Positions 18,098-27,182 of a stretch of DNA of 40,361 bases are shown here, one piece after another (within the stretch, counting starts at the first letter, position 1; the number at the start of each line of letters is the position of its first letter). Both the position numbers and the translations under genes were made by a program. The notes beneath the pieces were generated by a model. The model ran no database searches, was not told the origin of the DNA, and worked only from the letters and a program-made list of their open reading frames with translations. The DNA lies in contig CALXCJ010000007.1 in NCBI GenBank assembly GCA_944386775.1, positions 1 through 40,361 of the forward strand, read 5' to 3'. The stretch is from an uncultured Clostridia bacterium. Lineage in GTDB: Bacteria > Bacillota > Clostridia > TANB77 > CAG-508.

Positions 18098-18568
18098 TTA
18101 TTCTATTAAGCTAAACCATTCAAGCCACATTTTTGGTTCGTTTTTTAATGGAGAAGTATTAATAAATAACTCTGCTTCCATTGCAAAACGAAGTTTTTTA
18201 TTAGCTCTCCAGCCATTGAACTCTATTTTTAGGTTTGCATTATGCATAAGTATTTTGTATGCCTTGTAAAGACGGAATATGTCAATATATGACTTTTCCT
18301 TATAGTTATCTATTTCGGCAACTATGTCTTTACACAATTCGTACATAAATTTAATCAGTTCCACCTTCAATAAATCTTTTTCTGAACTTAAATCTTTAAG
18401 TTCTTCACTATCAAAAAAAGTTACATAGTCTGTAATAAGATCTTTTGATAAAGATTCATCAAAGTATAAGTCCACTAATCTTTCTAATTCATAGAAAATA
18501 TTAGTGTTTAATACATTATCACATATCTTCCGCATACAATTTCTCCTTGAATTTTTGAGTTCACTCAT
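18098..18568 (-). CDS. Hypothetical protein, 156 aa
   Basis: No family recognised. The sequence is predicted soluble and almost wholly helical, acidic, with leucine-rich helices (ELERLVDLYFDESLSKDLI, LLKVELIKFMYELCKDIVAEI) and a Trp-rich end (KMWLEWFSLIE). The ATG at 18568 follows AAGGAGG. A second in-frame ATG at 18535 also follows AAGGAG and is immediately followed by CGG (18532-18530), one of only eight in-phase CGG codons in the window. Here CGG must be read as a normal triplet, since a +1 shift stops within seven codons. Confidence 0.7.
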   Translation of the reverse strand: MSELKNSRRNCMRKICDNVLNTNIFYELERLVDLYFDESLSKDLITDYVTFFDSEELKDLSSEKDLLKVELIKFMYELCKDIVAEIDNYKEKSYIDIFRLYKAYKILMHNANLKIEFNGWRANKKLRFAMEAELFINTSPLKNEPKMWLEWFSLIE

Positions 18569-18645
18569 TCTAATTCCTCCTTTTGGCTTTATATAAATAT
18601 TTTATCAAATTTTGCTTTTAAAGTCAAATTATGTTAAGTTTTGTC

Positions 18646-21267
18646 TTACATCATTTTTTCCTTTATTTTAACCAAAGTATTTAAAGCATCAATAGGAGTT
18701 AATTCATTCAAATTAATTTTATCTATTTCATGAGCAATTTCTGCAAGTTTATAATTATACATATCAAATTGCCCTTCTAGTTTCTTTTTATCTTCTTTTT
18801 CTTCCTTTTTACCTGTTAAAATATTTTTTCGCTCTAAAGACCTTAAAATTTTATTTGCATTTTCTGTTACTTGTTTTGGAACTCCAGCTAAGCGTGCTAC
18901 ATGTATTCCATAGCTTTCATCAGTTCCACCTCTTACAATTTTTCTTAGGAAAATTATATCTTCTCCTTTTTCTTTTACAGCTATAGAATAGTTTTTTACA
19001 CCTTCTATTTTTTCTTCAAGTTCTGTTAGTTCGTGGTAATGTGTTGCAAATAAAGTTTTAGCACCACATTTTGATTTATCTGCTATATATTCTGCAACAG
19101 CCCATGCAATTGATAAGCCATCATATGTTGAAGTTCCTCTTCCTATTTCGTCTAGAATAACTAAACTATTGCTTGTTGCTTCTTTTAAAATTGTTGCAAC
19201 TTCCATCATTTCAACCATAAATGTACTTTGTCCCATACTTAAATCATCAGATGCTCCAACTCTTGTAAATATTTTATCTACAACACCTATTCTTGCTTCT
19301 TTTGCAGGTACAAAACTTCCAACTTGTGCCATTAATGTAATTAGAGCAACTTGCCTCATATATGTAGATTTTCCTGCCATATTTGGACCTGTTATAATTG
19401 ATAATCTGTTTTCTTCTTTGTCTAGATATGTATCATTTTCAACAAACATTCCTTCACCTAACATTTTTTCAATTACTGGGTGTCTTCCCTGCTTTATATC
19501 TATAATTCCAGAATTGTCTACTTGTGGCATACAATAATTCATATCTTCTGCAACTTGTGCAAATGAGGTTAACACATCTAGTGTTGAAATTACATTTGCT
19601 GTTTTTTGTAGTCTTAATACATTTTTTGATATTTCTTCTCTTATTTGTACAAATGCATTATATTCTAAATTAACTGCCTTTTCTTCTGCACCTAATATTT
19701 GGTTTTCTAAACTTTTTAACTCTTCTGTTATGTATCTTTCCGCATTTGTTAATGTTTGCTTTCTTATATATCTTTCTGGTACTTGGTCTAAATTTGATTT
19801 TGTAACTTCTATAAAATATCCAAATACTTTATTAAATCCTACCTTTAAGTTTTTTATTCCTGTTTTTTCTTTTTCCTCCGCTTCTAGGTTTATTATCCAA
19901 TTCTTTCCTTCTGTTGTTGCTAATTTTAATTTATCAATTTCTTCATCATATCCAATTTTTATTATTCCGCCTTCTTTTACAGACATCGGAGGGTCTTCTA
20001 CTATTGATTTTTCTAATAGTTCATAAATATCTTGTAATTCGTCTAATTCAGAATATAAGTTTACTAGCATTTCTGTTTTACATTCTGATAAAACTTTTTT
20101 TACTTCTGGAAGTTTAATAAGTGAATTTTTTAGTGTTATCATATCTCTTGCATTTGCATTACCATATGCCATTTTTCCGGCTAGACGTTCTATATCATAT
20201 ACTTTTTTTAAATTTTCTATTATGTCTCCTCTTAAGATTATATTGTCTTTTAGTTCTTTTACTGCATTTAATCTTAAATTTATCTCTTTTGTATCTATTA
20301 AAGGGTCACTTAGCCACCTTCTTAAATGTCTTGCTCCCATTGATGTTGATGTTTTGTCTAGAACCCAAAGAAGTGTTCCTTTTTTTGATTTGTCTCTCAT
20401 TTTTTCAGTTATTTCTAAGTTTCTTCTTGCATTTATGTCTAATGACATGTATTTTGATATTTTATATAATGTTATTTTATTTATATGGTCTAAGTTTGTC
20501 ATTTGTGTTTGCTGCAAATACTCTATTAATGCATTTATTGCAGGAATTGCTAAAGTTTTTTCTTGCATGTTTTCTACTTGTTTTCCGTCTGTATCTAATA
20601 TATTAAATCTTAGATTCAAATTTTCTAAGTTTGATGAGAAAAATTTGTCTTCAAATTTTGTTATGTATGAAGTAAATCTTTCTTTGATTTTTGACATTTC
20701 ATCTTCACAATTTGCAATGTTAGAATTTAGTACAAGTTCAGATGGTGTATATCTTGCAATTTCGTCTAGTAGAAGCGGAAAATTATTATTATCTTTAATT
20801 TCTGCTGAATAAAATTCTCCTGTTGAGATGTCACATACTCCTATTCCAAAATATATTCCTGCTTTATATATAGACATTATGAAATTATTTTTTCTTTCTT
20901 CTAGCATATTACTTTCTACAATTGTTCCTGGTGTTACTACTCTAATTACTCCTCTTTTTACAATACCTTTTGCAGTTTTTGGGTCTTCTAATTGCTCACA
21001 TATTGCAACTTTATAGCCCTTGGCAATTAATCTTGATATATACATTTCTGCAGCATGGTGTGGAACTCCTGCCATAGGTGCTCTTTCTTCTTGTCCACAA
21101 TCTTTGCCTGTTAGTGTTATTTCTAATTCTCTTGCTGCAGTTATTGCATCATCAAAAAACATTTCGTAAAAGTCTCCTAGTCTGTAGAATAATATACAGT
21201 CTTTGTATTGTTCTTTTGTTTCTAGATATTTTTGCATCATTGGTGAAAAATTTTTATTTTCTTCCAT
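18646..21267 (-). CDS. mutS: DNA mismatch repair protein MutS
   Basis: MutS recognises mispairs and starts mismatch repair. The 873-aa protein has the mismatch-binding Phe-x-Glu in GDFYEMFFDDA, the clamp and lever domains, the ABC ATPase with ITGPNMAGKSTYMRQ and DEIGRGTSTYDGLSIAWA, and the ST/DE-x-H region ATHYHELTELE. The C-terminus ends IDALNTLVKIKEKM as in other Firmicutes. The start chosen is the ATG at 21267, eight bases after AAAGGA; the upstream ATG at 21300 has only a weak site. It follows miaB on the same strand, with about 180 bp between; no mutL is present. Confidence 0.98.
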   Translation of the reverse strand: MEENKNFSPMMQKYLETKEQYKDCILFYRLGDFYEMFFDDAITAARELEITLTGKDCGQEERAPMAGVPHHAAEMYISRLIAKGYKVAICEQLEDPKTAKGIVKRGVIRVVTPGTIVESNMLEERKNNFIMSIYKAGIYFGIGVCDISTGEFYSAEIKDNNNFPLLLDEIARYTPSELVLNSNIANCEDEMSKIKERFTSYITKFEDKFFSSNLENLNLRFNILDTDGKQVENMQEKTLAIPAINALIEYLQQTQMTNLDHINKITLYKISKYMSLDINARRNLEITEKMRDKSKKGTLLWVLDKTSTSMGARHLRRWLSDPLIDTKEINLRLNAVKELKDNIILRGDIIENLKKVYDIERLAGKMAYGNANARDMITLKNSLIKLPEVKKVLSECKTEMLVNLYSELDELQDIYELLEKSIVEDPPMSVKEGGIIKIGYDEEIDKLKLATTEGKNWIINLEAEEKEKTGIKNLKVGFNKVFGYFIEVTKSNLDQVPERYIRKQTLTNAERYITEELKSLENQILGAEEKAVNLEYNAFVQIREEISKNVLRLQKTANVISTLDVLTSFAQVAEDMNYCMPQVDNSGIIDIKQGRHPVIEKMLGEGMFVENDTYLDKEENRLSIITGPNMAGKSTYMRQVALITLMAQVGSFVPAKEARIGVVDKIFTRVGASDDLSMGQSTFMVEMMEVATILKEATSNSLVILDEIGRGTSTYDGLSIAWAVAEYIADKSKCGAKTLFATHYHELTELEEKIEGVKNYSIAVKEKGEDIIFLRKIVRGGTDESYGIHVARLAGVPKQVTENANKILRSLERKNILTGKKEEKEDKKKLEGQFDMYNYKLAEIAHEIDKINLNELTPIDALNTLVKIKEKMM

Positions 21268-21450
21268 AGTTTGGTTCCTTTCATTATCTTTCTTCTTCAT
21301 TTTCTACCTGTATTTTCTGTTTTTATTTTTTCGTATTCTTCTTACAATTGTTATTTCAATTTTTCCTATTGGGTTATACTTATTCTATTATTTGTTAATT
21401 TTTATATTTTTATATATCCAATTAACTTCCCATCTTTTATTTATTAAAAT

Positions 21451-22872
21451 TTAAGTTTTACTTACTTCTCCTTTTAAATACCACATATGTTCAGAAATTA
21501 TTTTAACTTCAATTATTTTGCCTATTAAATTTTTATCTCCCTCAAATATAACAACTTTATTACTATCAGTTCTTCCAGTAAGCATTTCTTTGCTTGTTTT
21601 ACTTTCACCTTCTACTAGAATTTTTTGAATTGTATTTATATATTTTTGGTTATTTTTTTCTATCCCGCTTTCCACTAGTTCTTTTAATCTGTCAAATCTT
21701 TTATGTTTTATTTCTTCTGGTATTTGATTTTCCATTTTGTCTGCTGGTGTTCCTACTCTTCTTGAATAAATAAACATATATACCTGCTCAAAATTGACTT
21801 TTCGTACCACATCTAGTGTATCTTCAAAATCTTCTTCTGTTTCGCCTGGGAAACCTACAATTATGTCTGTAGATAATGTTAAATTTGGAATTTGCTTTTT
21901 CATTTTTTCTACTAATTCTAAGTATTGTTCTTTAGTATATTTTCTATTCATTTCTTTTAATACTTTTGAACTACCTGATTGAAGAGGCAAATGTATTAAT
22001 TTACATATTTTTGGAGATGAGCTAATCGCTTCTATTACATCATCTGTAAAATCTTTTGGGTGTGGTGAAACAAATCTTATTCTTTCAATTCCTTCTATTT
22101 TAGTTATTTCTTTTAATAGTTTTGCAAAAGAATCTATTCCTTTATACTTTTCAAATTCGATATTTTTTTCTCTTTCTACTCTTAAATATGAATTTACATT
22201 TTGTCCAAGTAGTGTTATTTCTTTATATCCACTTTCTGCAAGTTCTTTTACTTCTTTTATAATATCTTTTGGATTTCTGCTTCTTTCTCTTCCTCTTACA
22301 TATGGAACTATACAATATGTGCAGAAATTATTGCATCCATTCATGATTGTTACAGATGCTTTAATTTTACTATCTCTTTTTATTGGGATATCTTCATAAA
22401 TTTTCCCTTCTATATCTATTATGTCTTCTTGTTTTTTATTTTCTATTAGGGCTTTATATAAATCTTCTGGAAATCTGTATAGAGTATGTGTTCCAAATAT
22501 AACATCAACAAAAGAATAGCTTTCTTTTATTTTGTCTGTTATATGTTTTTCTTGCATCATACAACCACCTATTGCAATTATGCTTCCTTTTTCTTCTTTT
22601 ACTTTTTTAAGTTCTCCTAATTTTCCAAATAGTTTGTCTTCTGCGTTTTCTCTTACACAACAAGTGTTAAATAGTGCAAGATCTGCTTGTTTTATATCTT
22701 CTATTTTGCTATATCCCATTTGTTCAAGCATTCCAGATAATTTTTCTGAGTCATTTTCATTTAGCTGGCATCCCATTGTGAAAATGTTATATTTTAAATT
22801 TTTTCCTTGATTTAGTTTTTTTATTTTTTCAATATATTCTTTTTGTTTTTGTACATCTGTTTGTGTGTTCAA
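21451..22872 (-). CDS. miaB: tRNA-2-methylthio-N6-isopentenyladenosine synthase
   Basis: A radical-SAM methylthiotransferase that modifies A37 of tRNAs reading UNN codons. The 473-aa chain has the N-terminal cluster-binding cysteines (GCQLNENDSE, NTCCVRENAE, GGCMMQ), the radical SAM motif CNNFCTYCIVPYVRGRERSR, SPHPKDF, HLPLQSGSSKVLKEMNRKYT and a C-terminal TRAM domain. The start is TTG at 22872, nine bases after GGAGG; an extended -10 (TGATATAAT, 22938-22930) lies upstream. miaB followed by mutS is common in Clostridia. Confidence 0.97.
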   Translation of the reverse strand: MNTQTDVQKQKEYIEKIKKLNQGKNLKYNIFTMGCQLNENDSEKLSGMLEQMGYSKIEDIKQADLALFNTCCVRENAEDKLFGKLGELKKVKEEKGSIIAIGGCMMQEKHITDKIKESYSFVDVIFGTHTLYRFPEDLYKALIENKKQEDIIDIEGKIYEDIPIKRDSKIKASVTIMNGCNNFCTYCIVPYVRGRERSRNPKDIIKEVKELAESGYKEITLLGQNVNSYLRVEREKNIEFEKYKGIDSFAKLLKEITKIEGIERIRFVSPHPKDFTDDVIEAISSSPKICKLIHLPLQSGSSKVLKEMNRKYTKEQYLELVEKMKKQIPNLTLSTDIIVGFPGETEEDFEDTLDVVRKVNFEQVYMFIYSRRVGTPADKMENQIPEEIKHKRFDRLKELVESGIEKNNQKYINTIQKILVEGESKTSKEMLTGRTDSNKVVIFEGDKNLIGKIIEVKIISEHMWYLKGEVSKT

Positions 22873-22975
22873 TTTTATTAACCTCCATTTTTGCGTGTCA
22901 TCTTATATACTTTATATATTATCTGCCAAATTATATCACAAATTTTTACAATTTGATAGATTTTTTTTAATTTTT

Positions 22976-23067
22976 TTGGTCATTTTGGTCATTATGGGAC
23001 AGGTCCATTGTGACCAAAAATGGTTAATCTGGGACAGGTCCCAAGTAACCAAAAATGGTCAATCAGG
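22976..23067. repeat. Intergenic GGGACAGGTC repeat, copy R1
   Basis: Two GGGACAGGTCC cores (22996-23006 and 23031-23041) alternate with GACCAAAAATGGTT and AACCAAAAATGGTC linkers. Each core is a dyad (GGAC-AG-GTCC). The copy lies between rpmE and miaB, just upstream of the miaB promoter. Related copies are at 25545, 27026 and 29794. Confidence 0.75.
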
Positions 23068-23129
23068 TTTCATATAACTAAAAAAATTACCCAAGGATTT
23101 TCTTTCCCCTTGAGTAACCTATGTTTTGA

Positions 23130-23333
23130 CTATGCAAGTCCATATTTCTTTTTGAATTTATCAGCTCTTCCTCCGGCTGTTTCTTGTCTTAAATTTCCTG
23201 TCCAGAATGGATGACATTTTGAACATACGTCTACTTTTATATCTTTTTTTGTTGATCCTACTTCTAAAACATTACCACATGCACAAGTGATTGTTGTTTC
23301 AGCATTGTAGTTTGGATGTATTCCTTCTTTCAT
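23130..23333 (-). CDS. rpmE: 50S ribosomal protein L31, zinc form
   Basis: This 67-aa ribosomal protein carries the CxC...CxxC zinc ligands (TCACG and CSKCH), so it is the C+ type. The family motif [25 protein letters not shown] is present. The start is the ATG at 23333, which follows GAGGTG; the longer frame to 23405 has no ribosome site. Confidence 0.97.
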   Translation of the reverse strand: MKEGIHPNYNAETTITCACGNVLEVGSTKKDIKVDVCSKCHPFWTGNLRQETAGGRADKFKKKYGLA

Positions 23334-23376
23334 TTTTTTCACCTCTTTTTTTCTTTTTTTAACTTGACTGTTTTTT

Positions 23377-23405
23377 ATAATAACATATTTTTTATTTTTT
23401 TTCAA
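23377..23405 (-). promoter_or_regulatory. rpmE promoter
   Basis: TTGAAA (23405-23400) and TATTAT (23382-23377) with 17-bp spacing on the minus strand, about 45 bp before the rpmE start. Confidence 0.6.
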
Positions 23406-23459
23406 GTGTTATATTCTTTATTTTTTTATTTAATTTATTTTGCTTGATTTTTGAAGCTT

Positions 23460-23642
23460 TTATTCTTGGTTTTCTTCTTGACTTGCTTCTTGATTTTCTT
23501 CTTGATGTTGCATAACATATAGTGCTGAAGATAGCATTTCTCCGTTTAGTGATAGTTTGTGTACTAATTTGCTCATAACATTGAAAACGCAAGCAATTAT
23601 TAATATTATTAAACCTATTTTCTTCCAATATTTTGCAAGCAT
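23460..23642 (-). CDS. Small single-span membrane protein, 60 aa
   Basis: A short hydrophobic helix (KKIGLIILIIACVFNVM, residues 7-23) is followed by a polar tail that ends in a repeated EENQEASQEENQE. The ATG follows AAGGAGA at good spacing and has a perfect consensus promoter, so the gene is real though unrecognised. An overlapping frame at 23392-23628 lacks a ribosome site and is a shadow. It is next to rpmE on the same strand but has its own promoter. Confidence 0.7.
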   Translation of the reverse strand: MLAKYWKKIGLIILIIACVFNVMSKLVHKLSLNGEMLSSALYVMQHQEENQEASQEENQE

Positions 23643-23674
23643 AACTTTTCTCCTTTTTTATATATTACATATAT

Positions 23675-23703
23675 ATTATACTTTTATTTTGTAAGAATGT
23701 CAA
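23675..23703 (-). promoter_or_regulatory. Perfect consensus promoter of the small membrane protein gene
   Basis: TTGACA (23703-23698), 17 bp, TATAAT (23680-23675) on the minus strand: a full sigma-A consensus match, implying strong expression. Confidence 0.85.
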
Positions 23704-23770
23704 CCTGTTTTTTTGTGTTATTTTCTAGTTCTTGATGCTATTTTCTAGTTTTTTAGTGTTATCTTAAGTA

Positions 23771-24815
23771 TTATTTTTCAGTATTAATTTGAATTTGATT
23801 TCCATCACATATTATTTCAATTGTTCCTGAATCTTTAGTTTGATAGATTTTTGCTCCTATATTTTCAAGTCTTTTTATGATAGTGTCATCTGGGTGCCCA
23901 TATGAGTTATCCTGTCCAACTGATATTACTGCTATTTCAGGTTTTATTTGATTTAAAAATTCTTGCGACGTGCTAGTTGAAGAGCCATGATGGCCTACTT
24001 TTAACACGTTAACTTTTTGCCAGCTTCTTGTTTCTTCATTTTCTTTTTCTGCATCTCCCATAAATAAGAAACTTTTATTTCCATATGTTATTTGGCAGGC
24101 AAGAGAGGATAAATTTAAATTATCTTTTTCTAAAATTGGGTCTAGCATGAATTCACATTTTGCATCTCCAAGGTAAATGCTGTCTCCTTTTTTGGCTTCA
24201 GAAATTTTTAAGTTTTTATTTTCTATGGCATCCAATACATCTTCAAATGTTTTTGTATTTGTTGTTATTTGTGGCAGATATACATTTTCAACATCTAGAT
24301 TGTTTATAACATCATCTAGCCCACCTATGTGATCTTCATGTGGATGTGTGCCTATTACATATTTAAGTCTTGTTATTCCTTTTTCTTTAATAAAATTTAC
24401 AATCATTTCTCCATCTGCATTATTTCCTGCATCTATTAGCATGGATTCATTTTTGTTTGTAATTAATATGCTATCTGCTTGACCAACATCAATAAAATCA
24501 ATAATTAAGTTTTCTCCTGGTGTCGGATTTTCCAGGTTAGTTTCTTGGTTTTGTGTATTTGAATTAGATGTGTCTTTTTGGTTTGAGTTTTCTGTATTTT
24601 GAGCTTTGTTTTCAGATTCTACACTTTCTTGAGTTACTATATTAATACCTGTAATTTTACTGATTTCTTCTGCTAACCCGAGAGTTACTTCCGAAAATTG
24701 CTAATGCTAAAATTATAATTACTGCAAAAATTATACTACATATTTTTTTTATTTTGTTTGTTTGATTTCTTTTGATTCTTTTGTTTCCTTTTTTTGGCAC
24801 TTTCTTTTCCCCCAT
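23771..24815 (-). CDS. ComEC-type metallo-beta-lactamase-fold protein, frame broken at CGG
   Basis: After correction of one frame break this encodes about 347 aa: a basic N-terminus, one membrane anchor (CSIIFAVIIILALAIFG), a Ser/Asn/Gln-rich linker, then an extracellular MBL-fold domain like the C-terminal domain of ComEC (IIDFIDVGQADSILI, LIDAGNN, THPHEDHIGG, GHHGSSTSTS, ISVGQDNSYGHPDD). The metal ligands are intact. The upstream frame reads TCT CGG GTT and stops at 24657; dropping one base at the CGG (24680-24678) gives LAEEISKITG and joins the MBL frame. No internal start with a ribosome site is seen before the MBL part. The start at 24815 is uncertain (a GTG follows GGGGGA). Its neighbour is a DUF3006 protein, a usual partner. 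Confidence 0.8.
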
Positions 24816-24838
24816 ATTCTATATAATGATTACATATA

Positions 24839-25201
24839 TTACTTTTTCCATAAATTATTAAATTTTTCTTGTATGTTTTTTTCTACTTCTTTAGTCCTAT
24901 TTTCATCTAAAATAAATTTGCCATTGATACATTTTAAAATACTTCCTTCCTCTAAATTTTCTGGGAGTTTTTCTTTTTCTATATTTTTCATTTCGCCAGT
25001 TTTTCTGTTTTCTAAAACTGCTATATTTCCTTCAAATCTATCTAAAGTATATTCTTCAATTGCATCTAATTTTTTTGCTAATTCTATTTCAGATTCATTT
25101 ATATGGCTATTTTGTTTTAAATTTTCACTTTTTTGAATTAAGTTTTGTGCATTTTCCATAAAATTTTCTATGCTTTCGCCTAAATTTTCTAAAATGTTCA
25201 T
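24839..25201 (-). CDS. DUF3006 domain protein
   Basis: This 120-aa protein has an N-terminal amphipathic coiled region (residues 1-50) and a C-terminal DUF3006 domain: YTLDRFEGNIAVLENRKTGEM, KLPENLEEGSILKC and NGKFILDENRTKE. DUF3006 proteins usually sit beside ComEC-type MBL proteins in Firmicutes, as here, where the MBL gene begins 24 bp downstream. The function of DUF3006 is not known to me. The ATG at 25201 follows AAAGGAG at short spacing. A TTGAAA/TAATAT pair upstream (about 25258-25230) may be the promoter. Confidence 0.8.
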   Translation of the reverse strand: MNILENLGESIENFMENAQNLIQKSENLKQNSHINESEIELAKKLDAIEEYTLDRFEGNIAVLENRKTGEMKNIEKEKLPENLEEGSILKCINGKFILDENRTKEVEKNIQEKFNNLWKK

Positions 25202-25307
25202 TTCGCTCCTTTCTAATAATCTTAACCTTGTTAGTATATTATCAGATTACTTCTATTTTTTCAATGGTTAATTTTAAAAGATTAATATTTTAGAAGAGTT
25301 AATTTGC

Positions 25308-25519
25308 TTATAATTTTTTATTTATTTCATCAATCCAACTCTCATCATCATTTTCAAAGTTTTCAATAAACTTTAATATGTTGGTACTAGAAGTCACATT
25401 ATCATCATTTGATAACTTAGCTACATTTTCTTGCATTTTTTCATAATTGTTTCAATATAATCTAATTCTTCATATCCTTCGCATATAATGCATATCTTTT
25501 TGCCTTTATATTTTCTCAT
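25308..25519 (-). pseudogene. Remnant of a TOPRIM-like (RloB/OLD-type?) gene with internal deletion
   Basis: A strong GGAGG (25530-25526) and ATG (25519) open a frame beginning MRKYKGKKICIICEGYEELDY, which resembles the IxCEG strand that starts TOPRIM-type nucleases such as RloB. After about 25 codons the frame breaks; a second frame encodes NVTSSTNILKFIENF and ends WIDEINKKL. The middle of the gene is missing, so it looks like a large internal deletion with a frameshift. No CGG is involved. The family is uncertain, but the two ends with an intact ribosome site show a recently lost gene. The rest of 25202-25307 is AT-rich and empty. Confidence 0.55.
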
Positions 25520-25544
25520 CTTCCACCTCCAATAAGGTAGGAAT

Positions 25545-25600
25545 TTTGGGACAGGTCTTTTGGTTTTTGGTCAGTTGTGACCAGGTCACGGTTAACCATT
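25545..25600. repeat. Intergenic GGGACAGGTC repeat, copy R2
   Basis: TGGGACAGGTC, TTTTGGTTTTTGGTCA, the perfect dyad GTGACC-A-GGTCAC and GGTTAACC occur in this order. The copy provides the last two codons and the stop of the Nudix gene (TTAACC on the plus strand), so the element has become part of a coding end. Confidence 0.75.
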
Positions 25601-26050
25601 TCTCTGTTCTTTATTAAATTTATATATTAATAGTGTTGTTCTTATTTCTTGTGATATATTATTTTCAGTTTCAATATCATTTAAACTCAACCATTTATAG
25701 TTTTCGTGTTCTGTTAATAATATTGGTCCACCCGTGACTTCAACTTTAAAATTAAATTGTCTACTTTTTTTGCCATTTTGTGATAAATAATCGAATTTGT
25801 CTATATATGAATTAACTTTGTTTATATCTAAATTTGTTTCTTCTTTTATTTCTCGCAGTAAAGCACTTAAAATTTTTTCTCCTTTTTCAATCTTTCCTCC
25901 AGGTATTTCATAGATTCCTCCCATAAAATCATTTGATTTTCTTTTAACTAAAAAAATATCTCCTTTTTCATTAGTTATGATAGCTCCTACTACAAATTTT
26001 TCGATTCCGTCAGCTTTCGCTTTTTTTTCTAAAAAATCATAAAAGTTCAT
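25592..26050 (-). CDS. Nudix hydrolase
   Basis: A 152-aa Nudix protein with the box GGKIEKGEKILSALLREIKEETNLDI (G-x5-E-x7-REVxEExG form), preceded by IPGG. Such enzymes hydrolyse nucleoside diphosphates linked to other groups; the substrate cannot be read from sequence, though a MutT-like or ADP-ribose-type role is possible. The ATG follows AAGGAG at eight bases. The last residues and stop come from repeat R2. It lies 27 bp after the nucleoside phosphorylase gene and is probably co-transcribed with it. Confidence 0.9.
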   Translation of the reverse strand: MNFYDFLEKKAKADGIEKFVVGAIITNEKGDIFLVKRKSNDFMGGIYEIPGGKIEKGEKILSALLREIKEETNLDINKVNSYIDKFDYLSQNGKKSRQFNFKVEVTGGPILLTEHENYKWLSLNDIETENNISQEIRTTLLIYKFNKEQRNG

Positions 26051-26077
26051 TCTTTATACTCCTTCTACTTTTATAAA

Positions 26078-26849
26078 TTATAATTTTTCTATTCTATAAG
26101 CCAATTCTAAAGCAAGTATTGGCACTTTGGTTTTTTTATCAAAATTTGATAATTGAGTTATGCTTCTTGCTTCCCATTTGGCAGAATCTAAATTATCTCC
26201 TGCATAATAGAAAGTGAAATAGTGTAATTTTTTATATTTACAGACTGCAGCAATTGAAGCTCCCTCCATTTCTACACAAATCACACCTTCGTTTTTATAC
26301 ATTTCTATTTTTTCTTTAGTTTCTCTATAAAAAGCATCAGTTGTCCATGTTGCTCCTTCTTTATGTTCAAAACTATATTCTTTTAATATTGTTTTAAATA
26401 AATCTATATATTTATTGTCTAATTCAATATATTTTGAGTCTGGTAAATAATGATAACTTGTACCTTCATCTCTATATGCTTTATTAGGGATTATAATTGA
26501 ACAATCTTCAATACTTTTATCTAAAACCCCACAATTTCCAAATATAATAAATGTGTCAATATTATTAACATTCAATTCCTCTATATCGTTACTTATCCAA
26601 GGTCCACTAATTCCTGCTTGAAACAATGTTATTTTTATATCTTTATAATTAGTTATATATACTGGACGTTTTTCTGTTAATTCTCCAACTTTTTTACATT
26701 CGAATTTTTCCACAATATCATTTAATAAGTATTCTGAAAAGACCCCAATAGCTATATGTGGTAATTTAATACTAGAATCACGAACCCCGGAGAAGATTTT
26801 TAATGCCTTGAGGTTTTATAAATCCTTCTTCATCACTATATAATATCAT
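26078..26849 (-). CDS. Uridine/purine phosphorylase-like nucleosidase, frame broken at CGG
   Basis: With one base skipped the gene encodes about 256 aa of the PNP/UDP phosphorylase family: LPHIAIGVFSEYL, ITLFQAGISGPWISNDIEEL, IIFGNCGVLD, AYRDEGTSYHYLP, TTDAFYRET and the active-site strand GVICVEMEGASIAAVC. It splits nucleosides for base salvage. The start at 26849 has a perfect AGGAGG; the first 20 codons end with CTC CGG GGT TCG TGA. Skipping one base at the CGG (26789-26787) gives VRDSSIKLPHIAIG and the normal family length. Without this only a start-less frame from 26713 remains. It probably shares a transcript with the Nudix gene. Confidence 0.8.
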
Positions 26850-27114
26850 ATTTAAATTCCTCCTATAAATTACTCTCTTTAGATATAACTATTACTTATC
26901 TAATGCTATTAGAATACCTTTTTTGAGTGTTAATTATCTTTTACTTTAACTTTTCTAAAGTAATTCTCCCATAATTCTTATCTTCTAAATATAAACTTTA
27001 ATGGCATTATATCATATTGGTTTGATTTTGGTCAATCTGGGACAGGTCTTTTGGTTTTTGGTCAATTATGACCTGGTCACAGTTAACCATTTGCTATCTT
27101 TGTGACAATTAAAT
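26850..27114. other. Gene-free stretch holding repeat R3
   Basis: AT-rich spacer between divergent genes. Apart from repeat R3 (27026-27091) and the ribosome site of the phosphorylase gene, I see no frame with a start signal. Confidence 0.4.
27026..27091. repeat. Intergenic GGGACAGGTC repeat, copy R3
   Basis: TTTTGGTCAATCTGGGACAG, GTCTTTTGGTTTTTGGTCAA, TATGACCTGGTCACAG and TTAACCATT in order, nearly identical to the last unit of R4 and to R2. It lies about 25 bp before the promoter of the 27183 gene. Confidence 0.75.
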
Positions 27115-27143
27115 TTGACTTTTTAATTATTTTAATATATATT
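27115..27143 (+). promoter_or_regulatory. Promoter of the 27183 gene
   Basis: TTGACT (27115-27120), 17 bp, TATATT (27138-27143). Five of six bases match the consensus at each box. Confidence 0.7.
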
Positions 27144-27182
27144 TTTAAAAATAAATATTTTTTATAGGAGGGATTTAGGCTT

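Noticed and set aside
23392-23628. Basic 78-aa frame overlapping the small membrane protein
   Set aside because: It lacks a ribosome site and overlaps in another frame the gene at 23460-23642, which has a perfect promoter and ribosome site.
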